This document shows, one piece after another, positions 1 to 10,227 of a stretch of 64,000 nucleotides of DNA (its first letter is position 1; each line of letters starts with the position of its first letter). Source of the DNA: Okapia johnstoni (lineage: Eukaryota; Chordata; Mammalia; Artiodactyla; Giraffidae). The notes beneath the pieces are model-generated. The model had not been told where the DNA came from. It saw only the letters and a program-made list of their open reading frames with translations, and ran no database searches. Location: assembly GCA_024291935.2 (NCBI GenBank), contig CM044315.1:52736385-52800384 (forward strand), read 5' to 3'. A program made the translations under genes and the position numbers.

Positions 1-500
1 AAAATATGGGCAATAAGGAGAGAAATGGCAAAGAAATAAAAGAAGCAGAAGATATTAAGAAGAGGTGGCAAGAATACACAGAAGAACTGTACAAAAAAAA
101 GTCTTAATAACCAAGATAGCCACAATGGTGTGATCACTCACCTAGAGCAAGACATTCCGGAGTGTGAAGTCAAGAGGACCTGAGGAAGCATTACTATGAA
201 TAAAGCTAGTGGAAGTGATGGAATTATAGCTGAACTAATCAAAATCATAAAAGATGATGTTTTTAAAGTGTTACACTCAGTATGCCAAAAGATTTGGAAA
301 ACTTAGCAGTGGCCAAAGGACTAGAAAAGATCAGTTTTCATTCTAATTCCAAAGAAAGGCAGTGCCAAAGAATGTTCACACCTCCATACTTGCACTGACT
401 TCACATGTTAGCAAGGTAACGCTCAACATACTTCAAGTTAGGCTTCAACACTAGGTGAACCAAAAACTTTCAGATATGCAAGCTGGATTTAGAAAAGGCA
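1..500 (+). mobile_element. BovB LINE (RTE) fragment, cut by the window edge
   Basis: This is sense-strand BovB from the linker between the endonuclease and reverse transcriptase into the early RT region. It matches the other copies in the window: the KKRWQEYTEELY region near 58-90, then ITHLEQDIPECEVK near 135-175, and QAGFRKG near 478-498. Several stops and frameshifts break the reading frame, for example the TGA at about 180. The 5' part lies outside the window. The 3' end stops abruptly after the QAGFRKG codons and passes into a different repeat. Confidence 0.85.
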
Positions 501-504
501 CATG

Positions 505-660
505 CCCTACAAAAGAAAGCACAGAGAGCTGTCTTGCCTCTTCTGATAAGAGAAGACACAGCAAGAAACTACTGTCTACGAACCAGAAGGCAGAAAGATC
601 TCAGCAGCTTAATATTAGTTTTCAGTCTCCAGAACTATGAGAGATAAATGATGTTTGCAT
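505..660 (+). repeat. Possible MLT1-type (MaLR) LTR fragment
   Basis: The segment contains 'agaagacacagcaagaaact' and 'tctccagaactatgagagat' followed by 'aaatgatgtttg'. It resembles the 3' part of mammalian MLT1-type solo LTRs (cagcctccagaactgtgaga). The match is from memory and is short, so the family name is tentative. The associated 61-aa ORF is not considered coding. Confidence 0.35.
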
Positions 661-1173
661 CAAACATCAAATCTATAGCTATATACATTCATATGAACGA
701 GGCTTTTGTCTGTAGATGGCTCCCTGCATTCTTCTGGAATGCAAGAAAAACGTCTTGGGTATTGATGTGAAGACACAGTACTTATGCTTTTCAGTTCACT
801 TCAGTTGCTAATCATGTCCGACTCTTTGCGACCACATGGACTGCAGCACTCCAGGCTTCCCTGCCCATCACCAACTCCCAGAGTTTACCCAAACTCATGT
901 CCACCGAGTCAGTGATGTCATCCAACCATCTAATCCTCTGTCGTTCTCTTCTCCTCTGGCCTTCAATCTTTCCCAGCATCGGGGTCTTTTCAAATGGGTC
1001 AGTACTTCGCTACAGGTGGCCAAAATATTGGAGTTTCAGCTTCAGCATCAGTCCTTCCAATGAATATTCAGGACTGATTTCCTTGAGGATAGAGAGGTTG
1101 GATCTCCTCACAATCCAAGGGACTCACAAGAGTCTTCCCCAACACCAAAGTTCAAAAGCACGAATTTTTTGGC

Positions 1174-1187
1174 ACTCAGCTTTCTTT
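1174..1187. repeat. Target-site duplication, left copy (L1 in BovB)
   Basis: The 14-bp sequence ACTCAGCTTTCTTT is repeated exactly at 2474-2487. Both copies are BovB sequence. Joining BovB across the L1 restores the normal BovB order (CAGCTTTCTTTATAGT), so this is the true insertion site. Confidence 0.93.
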
Positions 1188-2473
1188 TTTTTTAATATAA
1201 ATTTATTTATTTTAATTAGAGGCTAATTACTTTACAATATTGTAGTGTTTTTTCCATACACTGACATGAGTCCACCACGAGTGTACATGTGTTCCCCATC
1301 CTGAACCCCCCTTCTACCTCCCTCCCCATCCCATCCCTCTGGATCATCCCAGTGCACCAGCCCCGAGCACCCTGTCTCATGCATTGAACCTGGACAGACG
1401 ATCCGTTTCACGTATGATAATATATATGTTTCAATGCCATTCTCCCAAATCATCCCACCCTCACCCTCTCCCACCAAGTCCAAAAGACTGTTCTATACAT
1501 CTGCGTCTCTTTTGCATATAGGGTTATAGTTACCATCTTTCTAAATTCCATATATATACGTTAGTATACTGTATTGTTGTTTTTCTTTCTGGCTTACTTC
1601 ACTCTGTATAATAGACTCCAGTTTCATCCACCTCATTACAACTGATTCAAAGGTGTTCTTTTTAATGGCTGAGTAATATTCCATTGTGTATATGTACCAC
1701 AGCTTTCTTATCCATTCGTCTGCTGATGGACATCTAGGTTGCTTCCATGTCCAGGTTATTATAAACAGTGCTGCGATGAACATTGGGGTACACGGGTCTC
1801 TTTCAACTCTGGTTTCCTCAGTGTGTATGCCCAGCAGTGGGATTGCTCGGTCATATGGCAGTTCTATTTACAGTTTTTTTAAGGAATCTTTGTACTGTTC
1901 TCCATAGTGGCTGTACTAGTTTGCATTCCCACCAACAGTGTAAGAGGGTTCCCTTTTCTCCACACCCTCTCCAGCATTTATTTTTTGTAGACTTTTGGAT
2001 AGCAGCCATTCTGACTGGCGTGAAATGGTAACACATTGTGGTTTTGATTTACATTTCTCTGATAATGAGTGATTTGAGCATCTTTTCATGTGTTAAAATA
2101 AACTCAAAATGGATTAAAGTTCTAAATGTAAGACCAGAAACTATAAAACTCCTAGAGGAAAACATAGGCAAAACACTCTCTGACGTAAATCACAGCAGGA
2201 TCCTCTATGACCTACCTCCCAGAGTATTGGAAATAAAAGCAAAAATAAACAAATGGGACCTAATTAAACTTAAAAGCTTTTGCACAACAAAGTAAACTAT
2301 AAGCAAGGTGAAAAGACAGCCTTCAGAATGGGAGAAAATAATAGCAAATGAAGCAACTGACAAATAATTAATCTCAAAAATATACAAGCAACTCCTGCAC
2401 CTCAATTCCAGAAAAATAAACAACCCAATCAAAAAATGGGCCAAAGAACTAAACAGAAATTTCTCCAAAGAAG
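1188..2473 (-). mobile_element. L1 (ruminant type) with inverted 5' part
   Basis: Positions 1188-2094 are antisense L1: a poly-T (antisense poly-A), the 3' UTR (for example acatgtgttccccatcctga, 1285-1304) and the end of ORF2, seen as minus-strand reading at 1541-1783 (WIRKLWYIYTMEYYSAIKKN) and 1851-2036. Positions 2095-2473 are L1 ORF2 in the opposite, sense orientation ([33 protein letters not shown] at 2038-2295). In L1 order the sense piece ends at 'ctccaaagaaga' and the antisense piece begins at 'aacacatgaaaag', so they are neighbours in the parent L1. This is the product expected of twin priming. It is 5' truncated and non-coding. Confidence 0.92.
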
Positions 2474-2487
2474 ACTCAGCTTTCTTT
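2474..2487. repeat. Target-site duplication, right copy (L1 in BovB)
   Basis: Exact second copy of the 14-bp sequence at 1174-1187, followed by resumed BovB sequence. Confidence 0.93.
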
Positions 2488-2796
2488 ATAGTGCAACTAT
2501 CACATCCATACATGACTACTGGAAAAACCATAGCTTTTTCCAGACCTTTGTTAACAAAGTAGTGTTTCTGCTTTTTAATATGCTGTTTAGTTTGATTATA
2601 CCTTTTACTCCAAGGTGTGAGCATTTTTTAATTTCATGGCTGCAGTCACCATCTGCAGTGATTTTGGAGCCTCCAAAAATAAAGTCTGTCACTGTTTCCA
2701 TTGTTTCTGGATCTATTTGCCATGAAGTGATGGGACTGGATGCCATGATCTTAGTTTTCTGAATGTTGAGTTTTTAGCCAACTTTTTCACTCTCCT

Positions 2797-2949
2797 CTTT
2801 CATTTTCTGGAGAAGGCAATGGCAATCCACTACAGTACTCTTGCCTGGAGAATCCCAGGGATAGGGGAGCCAGGTGGGCTGCTGTCTATGGGGTCGCATA
2901 GAGTTGGGCATGACTGAAGCGACTTAGCATCAGCAGCAGCTTTCACTTT
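2797..2949 (+). mobile_element. BOV-A2 SINE monomer with near-perfect TSD
   Basis: The body at about 2807-2939 runs from 'ctggagaaggcaatggcaat' through 'gcctggagaatccc' to an (AGC)n tail, which is the second BOV-A2 unit. It is flanked by ctttcatttt (2797-2806) and ctttcacttt (2940-2949), 9 of 10 identical. Both lie in BovB sequence, which continues after the SINE. It was inserted into the host BovB independently of the L1 at 1.2-2.5 kb. Confidence 0.88.
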
Positions 2950-3936
2950 CATCAAGAGGCTCTTCAGTTCTTATTCGCTTTCTGCCATAAGACTGATGTC
3001 ATCTGTGTATCTGAGGTTATTGAACTTTCTTCCAGCAACCTTGATTCCAGCTTGTGCTTCATCCTGCCTGGCATTTCACATAATATACTCTGCATACAAG
3101 TTAAATAAACAGGGTGACAATAGACAGCCTTGAAGTGCTACTTTCCCAATTTGGAACCAGTCTGCTGTTCTATGTTCAGTTCTAACTGTTGCTTCCTGAC
3201 CTGCATACAGATTTCTCAGGAGGCTGGTTAGGTGGTCTGGTATTCTCATCTCTTTAAGAATTTGCCACAGTTTGTGGTGATCCACACAGTCAAAGGCTTT
3301 GGCATAGTCAATAAAGCAGAAATAGATGTTTTTCTGGAACTCTCTTGCTTTTTCAATGATCCAGTGGATGTTGGCAATTTGATCTCTGGTTCCTCTGCCT
3401 TTTTTAAATCCAGCTTGAACATCTAGAAGTTCACGGTTCATGACAGCACATGGATCATGTGCTGTTGAAGCCTGGCTTGGAGAATTTTGAGCATTACTTT
3501 GCTAGCTTGTGAGATGAGTGCAATTGTGCGGTAGTTTGAACATTCTTTGGCATTGTCTTTCTTTGAGATTGGAATGAAAACTGACCTTTTCCAGTCATGT
3601 GGCCACTGCTGAGTTTTCCAAATTTGCTGGCATATTGAGTGCAGCGCTTTCACAGAATCATCTTTGAGGATTTGAACTAGCTCAACTAGAATTCCATCAC
3701 CTCCACTAGCTTTCTTCGTAGTGATGCTTCCTAAGGCCCACTTGACTTCACATTCTGGGATGTCTGGCTCTAGGTGTGTGATCACACCGTCATTGTTATC
3801 TGGGTCATGAAGATCTTTTTTGTATAGTTCTTCTGTGTATTCTTGCTACCTCTTCTTAATATCTTAAGAAGATATCTTAATATCTTTCACTTCTGTTAGG
3901 TCCATACTATTTCTGTCCTTTATTGTGCCCATCTTT

Positions 3937-5082
3937 GCTTATCATTAACTTCTGCTTCTTAATTGTTTCTTTCTTTTATTGTGTTTAATCTACTATGTGT
4001 TCTAAATTATAAGATTGAGTACTGATTACTTATTTAGACCTGCATATTATTTACTGTTTCTTAATTTTTAAATATATGAGTATTATCTACTTTTTTCTTG
4101 TTATTGATTTGTACCTTAAATATGTTGTGATCAGGGAAAGCCGTTTGTATGATTCTATCCTTTGTTACTTGAGACTTTCTTGACGGATTACCACATGGCC
4201 ATTTTATCAATAATAAGATTTTACCCTATCTCACAATTTAAAATATTTTTGTTGCGTATATAAATCCTTTTATAGTAAATAATGTAATTTAACATTCACA
4301 TTCACTTTTGAAGGTGAGATATTTTCCTCTTGCCAAGAGGTCTGTTTTAATTTTACTTTTTGTCCATCTCAAAGTAATGAATTCTTTTGTTTTTCTTAGG
4401 TTGGCTATTTTCCTGATAAAATATTGACTGAATATAGGATTCCAATTTGATAAGTATATTCTTCCAGTATGTTAAAGATGCAGGTTTCTAATTTCCATTG
4501 TTTCTTTAGAAAATTTAGCTGTCAGTCTTACTTCTCTGAAGAAAATCAGTCTTTATTTCTCCTACTACTTTTAAGATTCTCTCTTTTTTTTTGCTTTCAG
4601 CAAGGATTCTGAAAGGCATGTTTAGAAAAAGTTCTTTGTTTTCATTATTTAGAATTCCTAAGACTCCTGGAATGCATGGTTTACTGTATTTCTCATTTGT
4701 AAATTTCTATTTCCTTATAAATGTTAATATTGCTTTTGGACCATCTCTCTTTTCCTGCTGGCACGTCAATTTTACTTTTGTTAAATCTTCATTTTATATA
4801 CTTTTTGTTGCTCATGTTTCTTCCTAAATTTCCTTTTATTTTACCTAATTTCCAGTTCAATGATTCTTCAGTTTAATCTATATCTAGATCATACACTAAA
4901 TTCTTAGTTTGGAGGCTTTTCGTTTTAGCTCTAAGATCTATTTGCCAATGCTTCTTATTTTTTAATGTTTAGTTACCTGCTAAAGGTTACAGTTATTTTA
5001 AAGTCTCTGTCTGGTATCTCCAGTGCTCTTGTGGATCATAGAATCTAAAACATAATAAATTAAATACAAAAATTTAGAAGGA
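3937..5082. repeat. Diverged old L1-like sequence
   Basis: AT-rich sequence with blocks that resemble a mammalian-wide old L1, for example 'gttgtgatcagggaaagc' (4125-4142), 'ttaagattctctctttt' (4571-4587) and 'ttttaaagtctctgtctg' (4995-5012). Family and orientation are from memory. No ORF of interest is present. The last 197 bp (4886-5082) recur at 5503-5699. Confidence 0.45.
4886..5082. repeat. 197-bp direct repeat, left copy
   Basis: Matches 5503-5699 at a constant offset of 617 bp. I count three mismatches, all in the first 50 bp (tttgg/tgtgg, aggc/atgc, tcgt/tcat); the remaining ~150 bp are identical by eye. The only DNA between the two copies is a BovB 3' piece, so this is either an exceptionally long target-site duplication or a duplication arising at insertion. 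Confidence 0.93.
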
Positions 5083-5502
5083 GTGTGAGAGTTGGACGGT
5101 GAAGAAAGCTGAGTGCCACAGAATTGATGCTTTTGAACTGTGGTGTTGGAGAAGACTCTTGAGAGTCCCTTGGACTGCAAGGAGATCCAATCAATCCATC
5201 CTAAAGGAGATCAATCCTGGGTGTTCATTGGAAGGACTGATGTTGAAGCTGAAACTCCAATACTTTGGCCACCTGATGCGAAGAGCTGACTCATTTGAAA
5301 AGACCCTAATGCTGGGTAGGATTGGGGGCAGGAGGAGAAGGGGACGACAGAGGATGAGATGGTTGGATGGTATCACTGACTCGATGGACATGGGTTTGCG
5401 TAGACTCCGGGAGTTGGCGATGGACAGGGAGGCCTGGCGTGCTGCGGTTCATGGGGTTGCAAAGAGTCGGACATGACTGAGCGACTGAACTGAACTGAAC
5501 TG
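5083..5502 (+). mobile_element. BovB 3' fragment between long direct repeats
   Basis: A 420-bp sense BovB 3' end with an open frame at 5099-5476: a cysteine- and tryptophan-rich start ([16 protein letters not shown]), then [26 protein letters not shown] and [18 protein letters not shown]. It ends in (ACTGA)n, the normal BovB tail. It begins at 'gtgtgagagttgg', so RT is absent. The frame has few lesions, which suggests a fairly recent copy. The protein piece is the C-terminal tail of the BovB polyprotein and has no activity on its own. Confidence 0.93.
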
Positions 5503-5699
5503 AGATCATACACTAAATTCTTAGTGTGGATGCTTTTCATTTTAGCTCTAAGATCTATTTGCCAATGCTTCTTATTTTTTAATGTTTAGTTACCTGCTAA
5601 AGGTTACAGTTATTTTAAAGTCTCTGTCTGGTATCTCCAGTGCTCTTGTGGATCATAGAATCTAAAACATAATAAATTAAATACAAAAATTTAGAAGGA
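5503..5699. repeat. 197-bp direct repeat, right copy
   Basis: Second copy of 4886-5082, starting immediately after the BovB (ACTGA)n tail. The sequence then continues past 5699 without any further match to the left copy. Confidence 0.93.
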
Positions 5700-5830
5700 A
5701 TGAATTAATAAAAAGCAGATATTAATGAAATAAAAACCAATATAAAATTGAAGGGACTAATATAGCCCAAAGTTGACTCTTGAAAAAACTGATAAAACTG
5801 ATTAATTGCTGCAAGACCACGTGCATCTGC
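5700..5830 (+). repeat. Old L1 ORF2-like remnant
   Basis: 'agttgactcttgaaaaaact gataaaactg' (5771-5800) resembles the L1 ORF2 sense sequence agttggttctttgaaaagat. It is the probable continuation of the old L1 tract at 3937-5082. No frame is preserved. Confidence 0.4.
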
Positions 5831-8345
5831 TTCTGTTATTTTGCTTCTTTTAGGATTACTTCACATTGTCTTGATTGTTCATGTGACAGGCTTGTTTTTT
5901 GTTTACTCTATTAATGACAAATTATTGGTAAAAAGAAAAAAAAAGTTTCGTAGCTAGGATAATGTCTTCTTTCAAAGACAGTACATATTTGCTGCTTATA
6001 GAGTCTTGGAAACAAGGATAATCTTAATCCAATATCAGAGACTAAGATGATTTATTGCTAAATTTTTGTCTTCCCTAAGGCTTGTCTCCAATACATCATT
6101 ACTGCTTATTTTCTCCTAATACCTTCGAAAATATTATTTTGGTATATATATAAATACTATATATATATACACATACACATACTTATATGTAAAACTTTAT
6201 TGTTTCTGATTTTTCTCAGTGGTGGGTTTAGTCTCCTATTACTGAAAGCCAAAGACTATAATTCAGAATTAAAAGAAGAATATCACCTTCTTAGATAGAA
6301 ATTGAAATAACTAGCTTATTCTAGAATATTCCAGTGCTTCCTTTATAAAAGAGGGCATTTGTCATCATTTGATAATGGCTGGCTCCCTTCAAGAAAGATT
6401 TCTGGCCTCTGTGAGCCACCTGAGGAGTCTTCCTCAGTTCTTGCTTTCTACTATATATATTTTTTTAAATCAATGATATGTACATATTCAGGGAAATTTC
6501 AAGATCAAAACAATTCCTAGATTTTTAGTATTAAAATATTTTATTGTAGATTTGGAACCAAATTATTTTATCACCTTCTAAAATATTCATTATTTAAATA
6601 AGATTTTCATGCCAAGATAAAGAATAAAAATACTTTATTACCATAAAAGGACAATTTGTACTTTTATATAATAGGATACATTTATCTTAATTTCTTTAAA
6701 GTTCTTCAATTGATATGCAACTAAATTTAACCTAAATGGGGAGCTTTTGACAAGCTGTATATCACTGAGGTAGTGAATGGTATGAAAATAATAATGGTAA
6801 TTTTCAATAATGACAGTTTTAGAACTATTCACACCCCTTTAAAAACTATCATGGTTTCAATACATTCCCATGAAACTATCCAACAAAATGTCCTAAATAC
6901 ATTGTGCATTGCTTTATTAGGCAATTTTTACATATTTCCCTTAAAATTGTTTCATATTTGAAACACATGCTAATAAATGAGTAATACCTGCTTGAAAAAA
7001 TGTGTCACATTTGACAGAAAATGTTACCTTAATAACAATATAGACACTAATTTAGTTTAAAAATTATCGTAAGAAGACAACCCAGGGACTTCTTAGTATT
7101 TATGTTTTTATATGAATATGAGCAGACACATACATGTTACCTAAAATATCAAACATATATTGGACAGTGAAAGGAAGAAAGTCACTCTGGTAGAAACCAA
7201 CCAAGTGAAAAAATAAGTCCTGAAATATTCCATGTTAACTTTAGCTAAGTTTGTAAGTTCTGAAAAAATATGGTGTGTTTTTTTCCTCTCAAAAATAGAA
7301 TCTTTTTTACAAAGAATTTCCAAGTGATGGAGATGTTTTAAAATACAACTTCACTATAAGGTGCAATGAAACATAGCAGGGGTAGAAAGAAAAATACAGG
7401 CCTGAAGCAAGATATTTCTGACAGTCTACCAGAATATTAATATCCTAAATCATCATGGCAGCTTACTAGTGCACCAAAGAACTAAATTTCTGACAAGTTC
7501 ATTGACCAGAGTAGGAATATAATTTTATTAAAAATTAGATTAAGATTTTTCATGATTATATAAATTAATATTACTCAAATCAATACTCTGCACATAAGTA
7601 CAAGTGGATCAAAACTTAAGCACAAAACTTCCCAAATATTTTATAATATTATCAGCTAATAATAAAGCCTATTAAAAGTTATTACTAAGAAATGTAGCAG
7701 GGAAATTATTTGGTCAAAAAGTTTGGGAAATATTAGAATTGACAAAGAGGTTCATTTATAATAGAATTTCTAAAGCTTGTAAAATGCTAACCTGTATTTT
7801 GAATATCCAAGTAATATAGTATTTCACTTTCTGCAAGTGTTTCTCCTTCCTCCTCCCCTGGAATTTCAGTTATTGGGACTTGTTTGGAAAAGATTGGAAA
7901 CCACCAGTTTCCATGACAGCATATTACAAGCTTATTGCTTCAGCATCAGAGGTATTGATACATGTTCATATACAAAGAGGTTTGGATGTGGCTTCCTTAT
8001 TTTCTCTTGTATATTTATTTTAAGTAGTACTTGGGAGATGATTAAAATATCCTGCCAGCATAGACCTGGTGTTTTATTTTCCAAAAGCAGATGAATTCAT
8101 GTTGAGACAGTAATTGTTGGGGACCTTTGGAGGAGACAACTAGTAAGATAGCTCAGAGAGAGTTATTTGTTTTTTATCCAGTTTTGGTATTATTTTTCTT
8201 GGTTTGTAATTTTTCCTTAATGATCTGAGAATTTGTCAAAGACATTTCTAGAGACATGTTTTGAGGAGCTATGAAGAGAAGCTGGGACATGTGAGATGAA
8301 AGGCGAAAAGAGTGTGGCCCTCTCATAAAAAGATAACAAAGAACT
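5831..8345. other. AT-rich DNA, nothing recognised
   Basis: No gene or clear repeat recognised. ORFs reach only 85 codons (7837-8094) and lack protein-like composition. A degenerate (TA)n/(CA)n tract lies at 6143-6184. Confidence 0.6.
6143..6184. repeat. (TA)n/(CA)n simple repeat, imperfect
   Basis: Alternating purine-pyrimidine tract, ggtatatatataa through tatacacatacacat. Confidence 0.8.
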
Positions 8346-8346
8346 G

Positions 8347-8375
8347 AAAAAAAAAAAAAAACCAACTAGAGTTTG

Positions 8376-8422
<47 letters not shown>

Positions 8423-8430
8423 ACACACAA
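8347..8430. repeat. Poly-A tract and (CA)n microsatellite
   Basis: A 15-nt poly-A (8347-8361) is followed by about 26 CA units (8378-8430) with one CATA interruption. The CVCVCVCV ORF on the minus strand is an artefact of this repeat. Confidence 0.95.
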
Positions 8431-8659
8431 ATATATACGTATCCTGAAAAATTACAGGGAACTAAGTTACAACAATAATACCAGCTTTCCACTTTCACAT
8501 AACACTTAAATGTGTTTATTACTCATTTATTTTACTTCTTGTCATTTTTTCCATATATTTAATAGACTGATATGTTTCCTGCAAAACATAAAGGAGAAGG
8601 ACCTGCTGTGTATATGCTCATGTTGGGAGACACTAAGAGAAGTGATATTTAAACACACA

Positions 8660-8800
8660 CACACAACAGCTTTCTTGAGGTATAATTTGCTTGTTTGAAG
8701 CATGAAATTAAATGGTTTTGGGTATATACATAGATCCGTGAAGCCGTCGCTACAGTCAAGTTTGGAACATATCCATTTGATACGTTTCAGAAACATTACA
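8660..8800. repeat. Old L1 3' UTR-like fragment
   Basis: 'acagctttcttgaggtataa' followed by 'gaacatatccatttgata' resembles the 3' UTR of mammalian-wide L1 (cagctttattgagatataat ... gaacatatccatcac). Assigned by memory; orientation not determined. Confidence 0.5.
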
Positions 8801-9120
8801 CTAGACACTGTGCTAGCTACCAAGTATATAATAAAGAACTATTAAGTTCATAGTCTTCTGAGGGATTCCTATGTAAAACTAATAACTGATAGATAATAAG
8901 TACATCATTGATAATAATAAGGTGTCCTGGGAGAATAACAGGATGCATCTAAGTTAGACTCAGGATTTAGAGAAGATGCCTAAAGAAATGAAGTTTGAGC
9001 TGATATTTGAATGATAAGTAGAAATTTTATGGCTAAAGAAGAGTAGAAAATATGAGTTTTCCAGCCATAAATTAGCATATGCATAGGCCTTTGACTAGAA
9101 AAAGTTTGATTCCCTTCAGA
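8800..9120 (-). repeat. L2 LINE remnant (antisense), tentative
   Basis: 'agacactgtgctagctacc' (8801-8819), followed by 'gaagtttgagctgatatttg' and 'gcctttgactag', follows the order of antisense L2 3' sequence (cactgtgctaggcactgg ... gtgacatttgagc ... aaggccctg). Strongly diverged. Confidence 0.4.
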
Positions 9121-9129
9121 AGCAGAAAT

Positions 9130-10227
9130 AATGTTCCATTATGTAGTGATAATCATACAATGTGAAGAATTTAAAAAGCAGTCACATTCTCTGGTTAATG
9201 GTATGCATACTAAATGTCCTAGTGTACTATTATTTGCAACTTACTTTAATATCCATCAAAGAAAAAGATAGATCTATGAACAAGCAGAAGAATGGATAGA
9301 AGAATAGGTATGTTACAAAGCAGCTATAACTGTTAATTGAAAAATATAAGTATTGATGTATGGATGTTCATTGTATAAGTCTTTTGATTGCTTTGTTTGC
9401 CTGAAAATGTATAAGGTATTGAAGAAAAATACCTTATATTAACACATGGTTGAGGGAATTTAAGTTAAGAAAGAATGTGTTGGGTGAACTCTGATTGGTT
9501 GATCTCTAAGGTGCTTTTAATGTCCCATTATTCTATGAATAAAAACATCAAGAATTTAGTTTTATTTTAAACTATAGTTATCTCAACCAGTGCAGCTGAA
9601 CTACTGGATGAAACTCTTAAGTTTGAAGGCACTATATAAACTGGCAATGCATATTCCATTTTCTCAAGGACATATGAATTAGTCATTTTAGCTACCCATT
9701 AGTCCCAGAGCAGTCCTGTGATTAGTTTCAGAATTGTCCAGTGATTATGTTCAATTGTTGGGGAAGAAAATCAGTGAAACTGGAGGGTTTTGTTCAATAT
9801 AGCCCATACTTAACAGAAATAATTCAGACTATAAAGTATTTCTACTTGCCATTGCCAAGTACTGTTTCAAGGCAGTAAGTGCAATTTCAAGGAAATCAAA
9901 ATAGGGATAGTATTTTTGTTATTTTCAATTTAGCCCATGGGCTAGGAACTTTACCTTCATTATTATATTTAATTTACAAATACTCTTATAAGTTTCATTT
10001 TATGACTTCTACTGTAAATCTATCGTTTAAACCCAGGTTGTCATTGAGCATGGTTGGGGATGGGGACAGAAAGAGCTATAGAAGTCGCACAATATTCACT
10101 TACATAAATAAAATATGCTCTTTTTTTGTTGTTCAGGATTGATGATATCATTTTTCCTGTTTTATTTGACAGGCAAAATGTTTGTATTAAGAGTCTATAG
10201 TGCCAGAATTGATAATACATTATGGGG
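9130..10227. other. No gene recognised; possible MIR scrap
   Basis: AT-rich. 'gggctaggaactttaccttc' near 9939-9958 vaguely resembles antisense MIR, but too little is preserved to call. Nothing else recognised. Confidence 0.5.

Larger units (their letters stand above)
790..3936 (-). mobile_element. BovB LINE copy with nested L1 and BOV-A2 insertions
   Basis: The minus strand carries BovB from its 3' terminus (a degenerate TTCAG-type tail near 790-805) to the linker upstream of RT (about 3936). About 1.7 kb is BovB and the rest is inserted DNA: an L1 at 1188-2473 and a BOV-A2 monomer at 2807-2939. RT blocks are readable at 3076-3441 (QAGFKKGRGTRDQIANIHW, FIDYAKAFDCVDHHKLW, LYAGQEATVRT) and 3438-3785 (KASGGDGILVELVQILKDD, FIPISKKDNAKECSNYRT). 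The YADD catalytic box reads YTDD (2998-3009). The endonuclease region is missing, as in a 5'-truncated insertion. Frameshifts make it a dead copy. Confidence 0.93.

Noticed and set aside
505..660. A viral (ERV) remnant beyond a solo LTR piece
   Set aside because: Only a short LTR-like match; no gag, pol or env reading was seen anywhere in the window.
2519..2543. A second independent template-switch hairpin at the same BovB site as 45.36 kb
   Set aside because: The 9-bp arms can be explained by a small deletion plus three substitutions relative to other copies, so it is mentioned only as a weak parallel.
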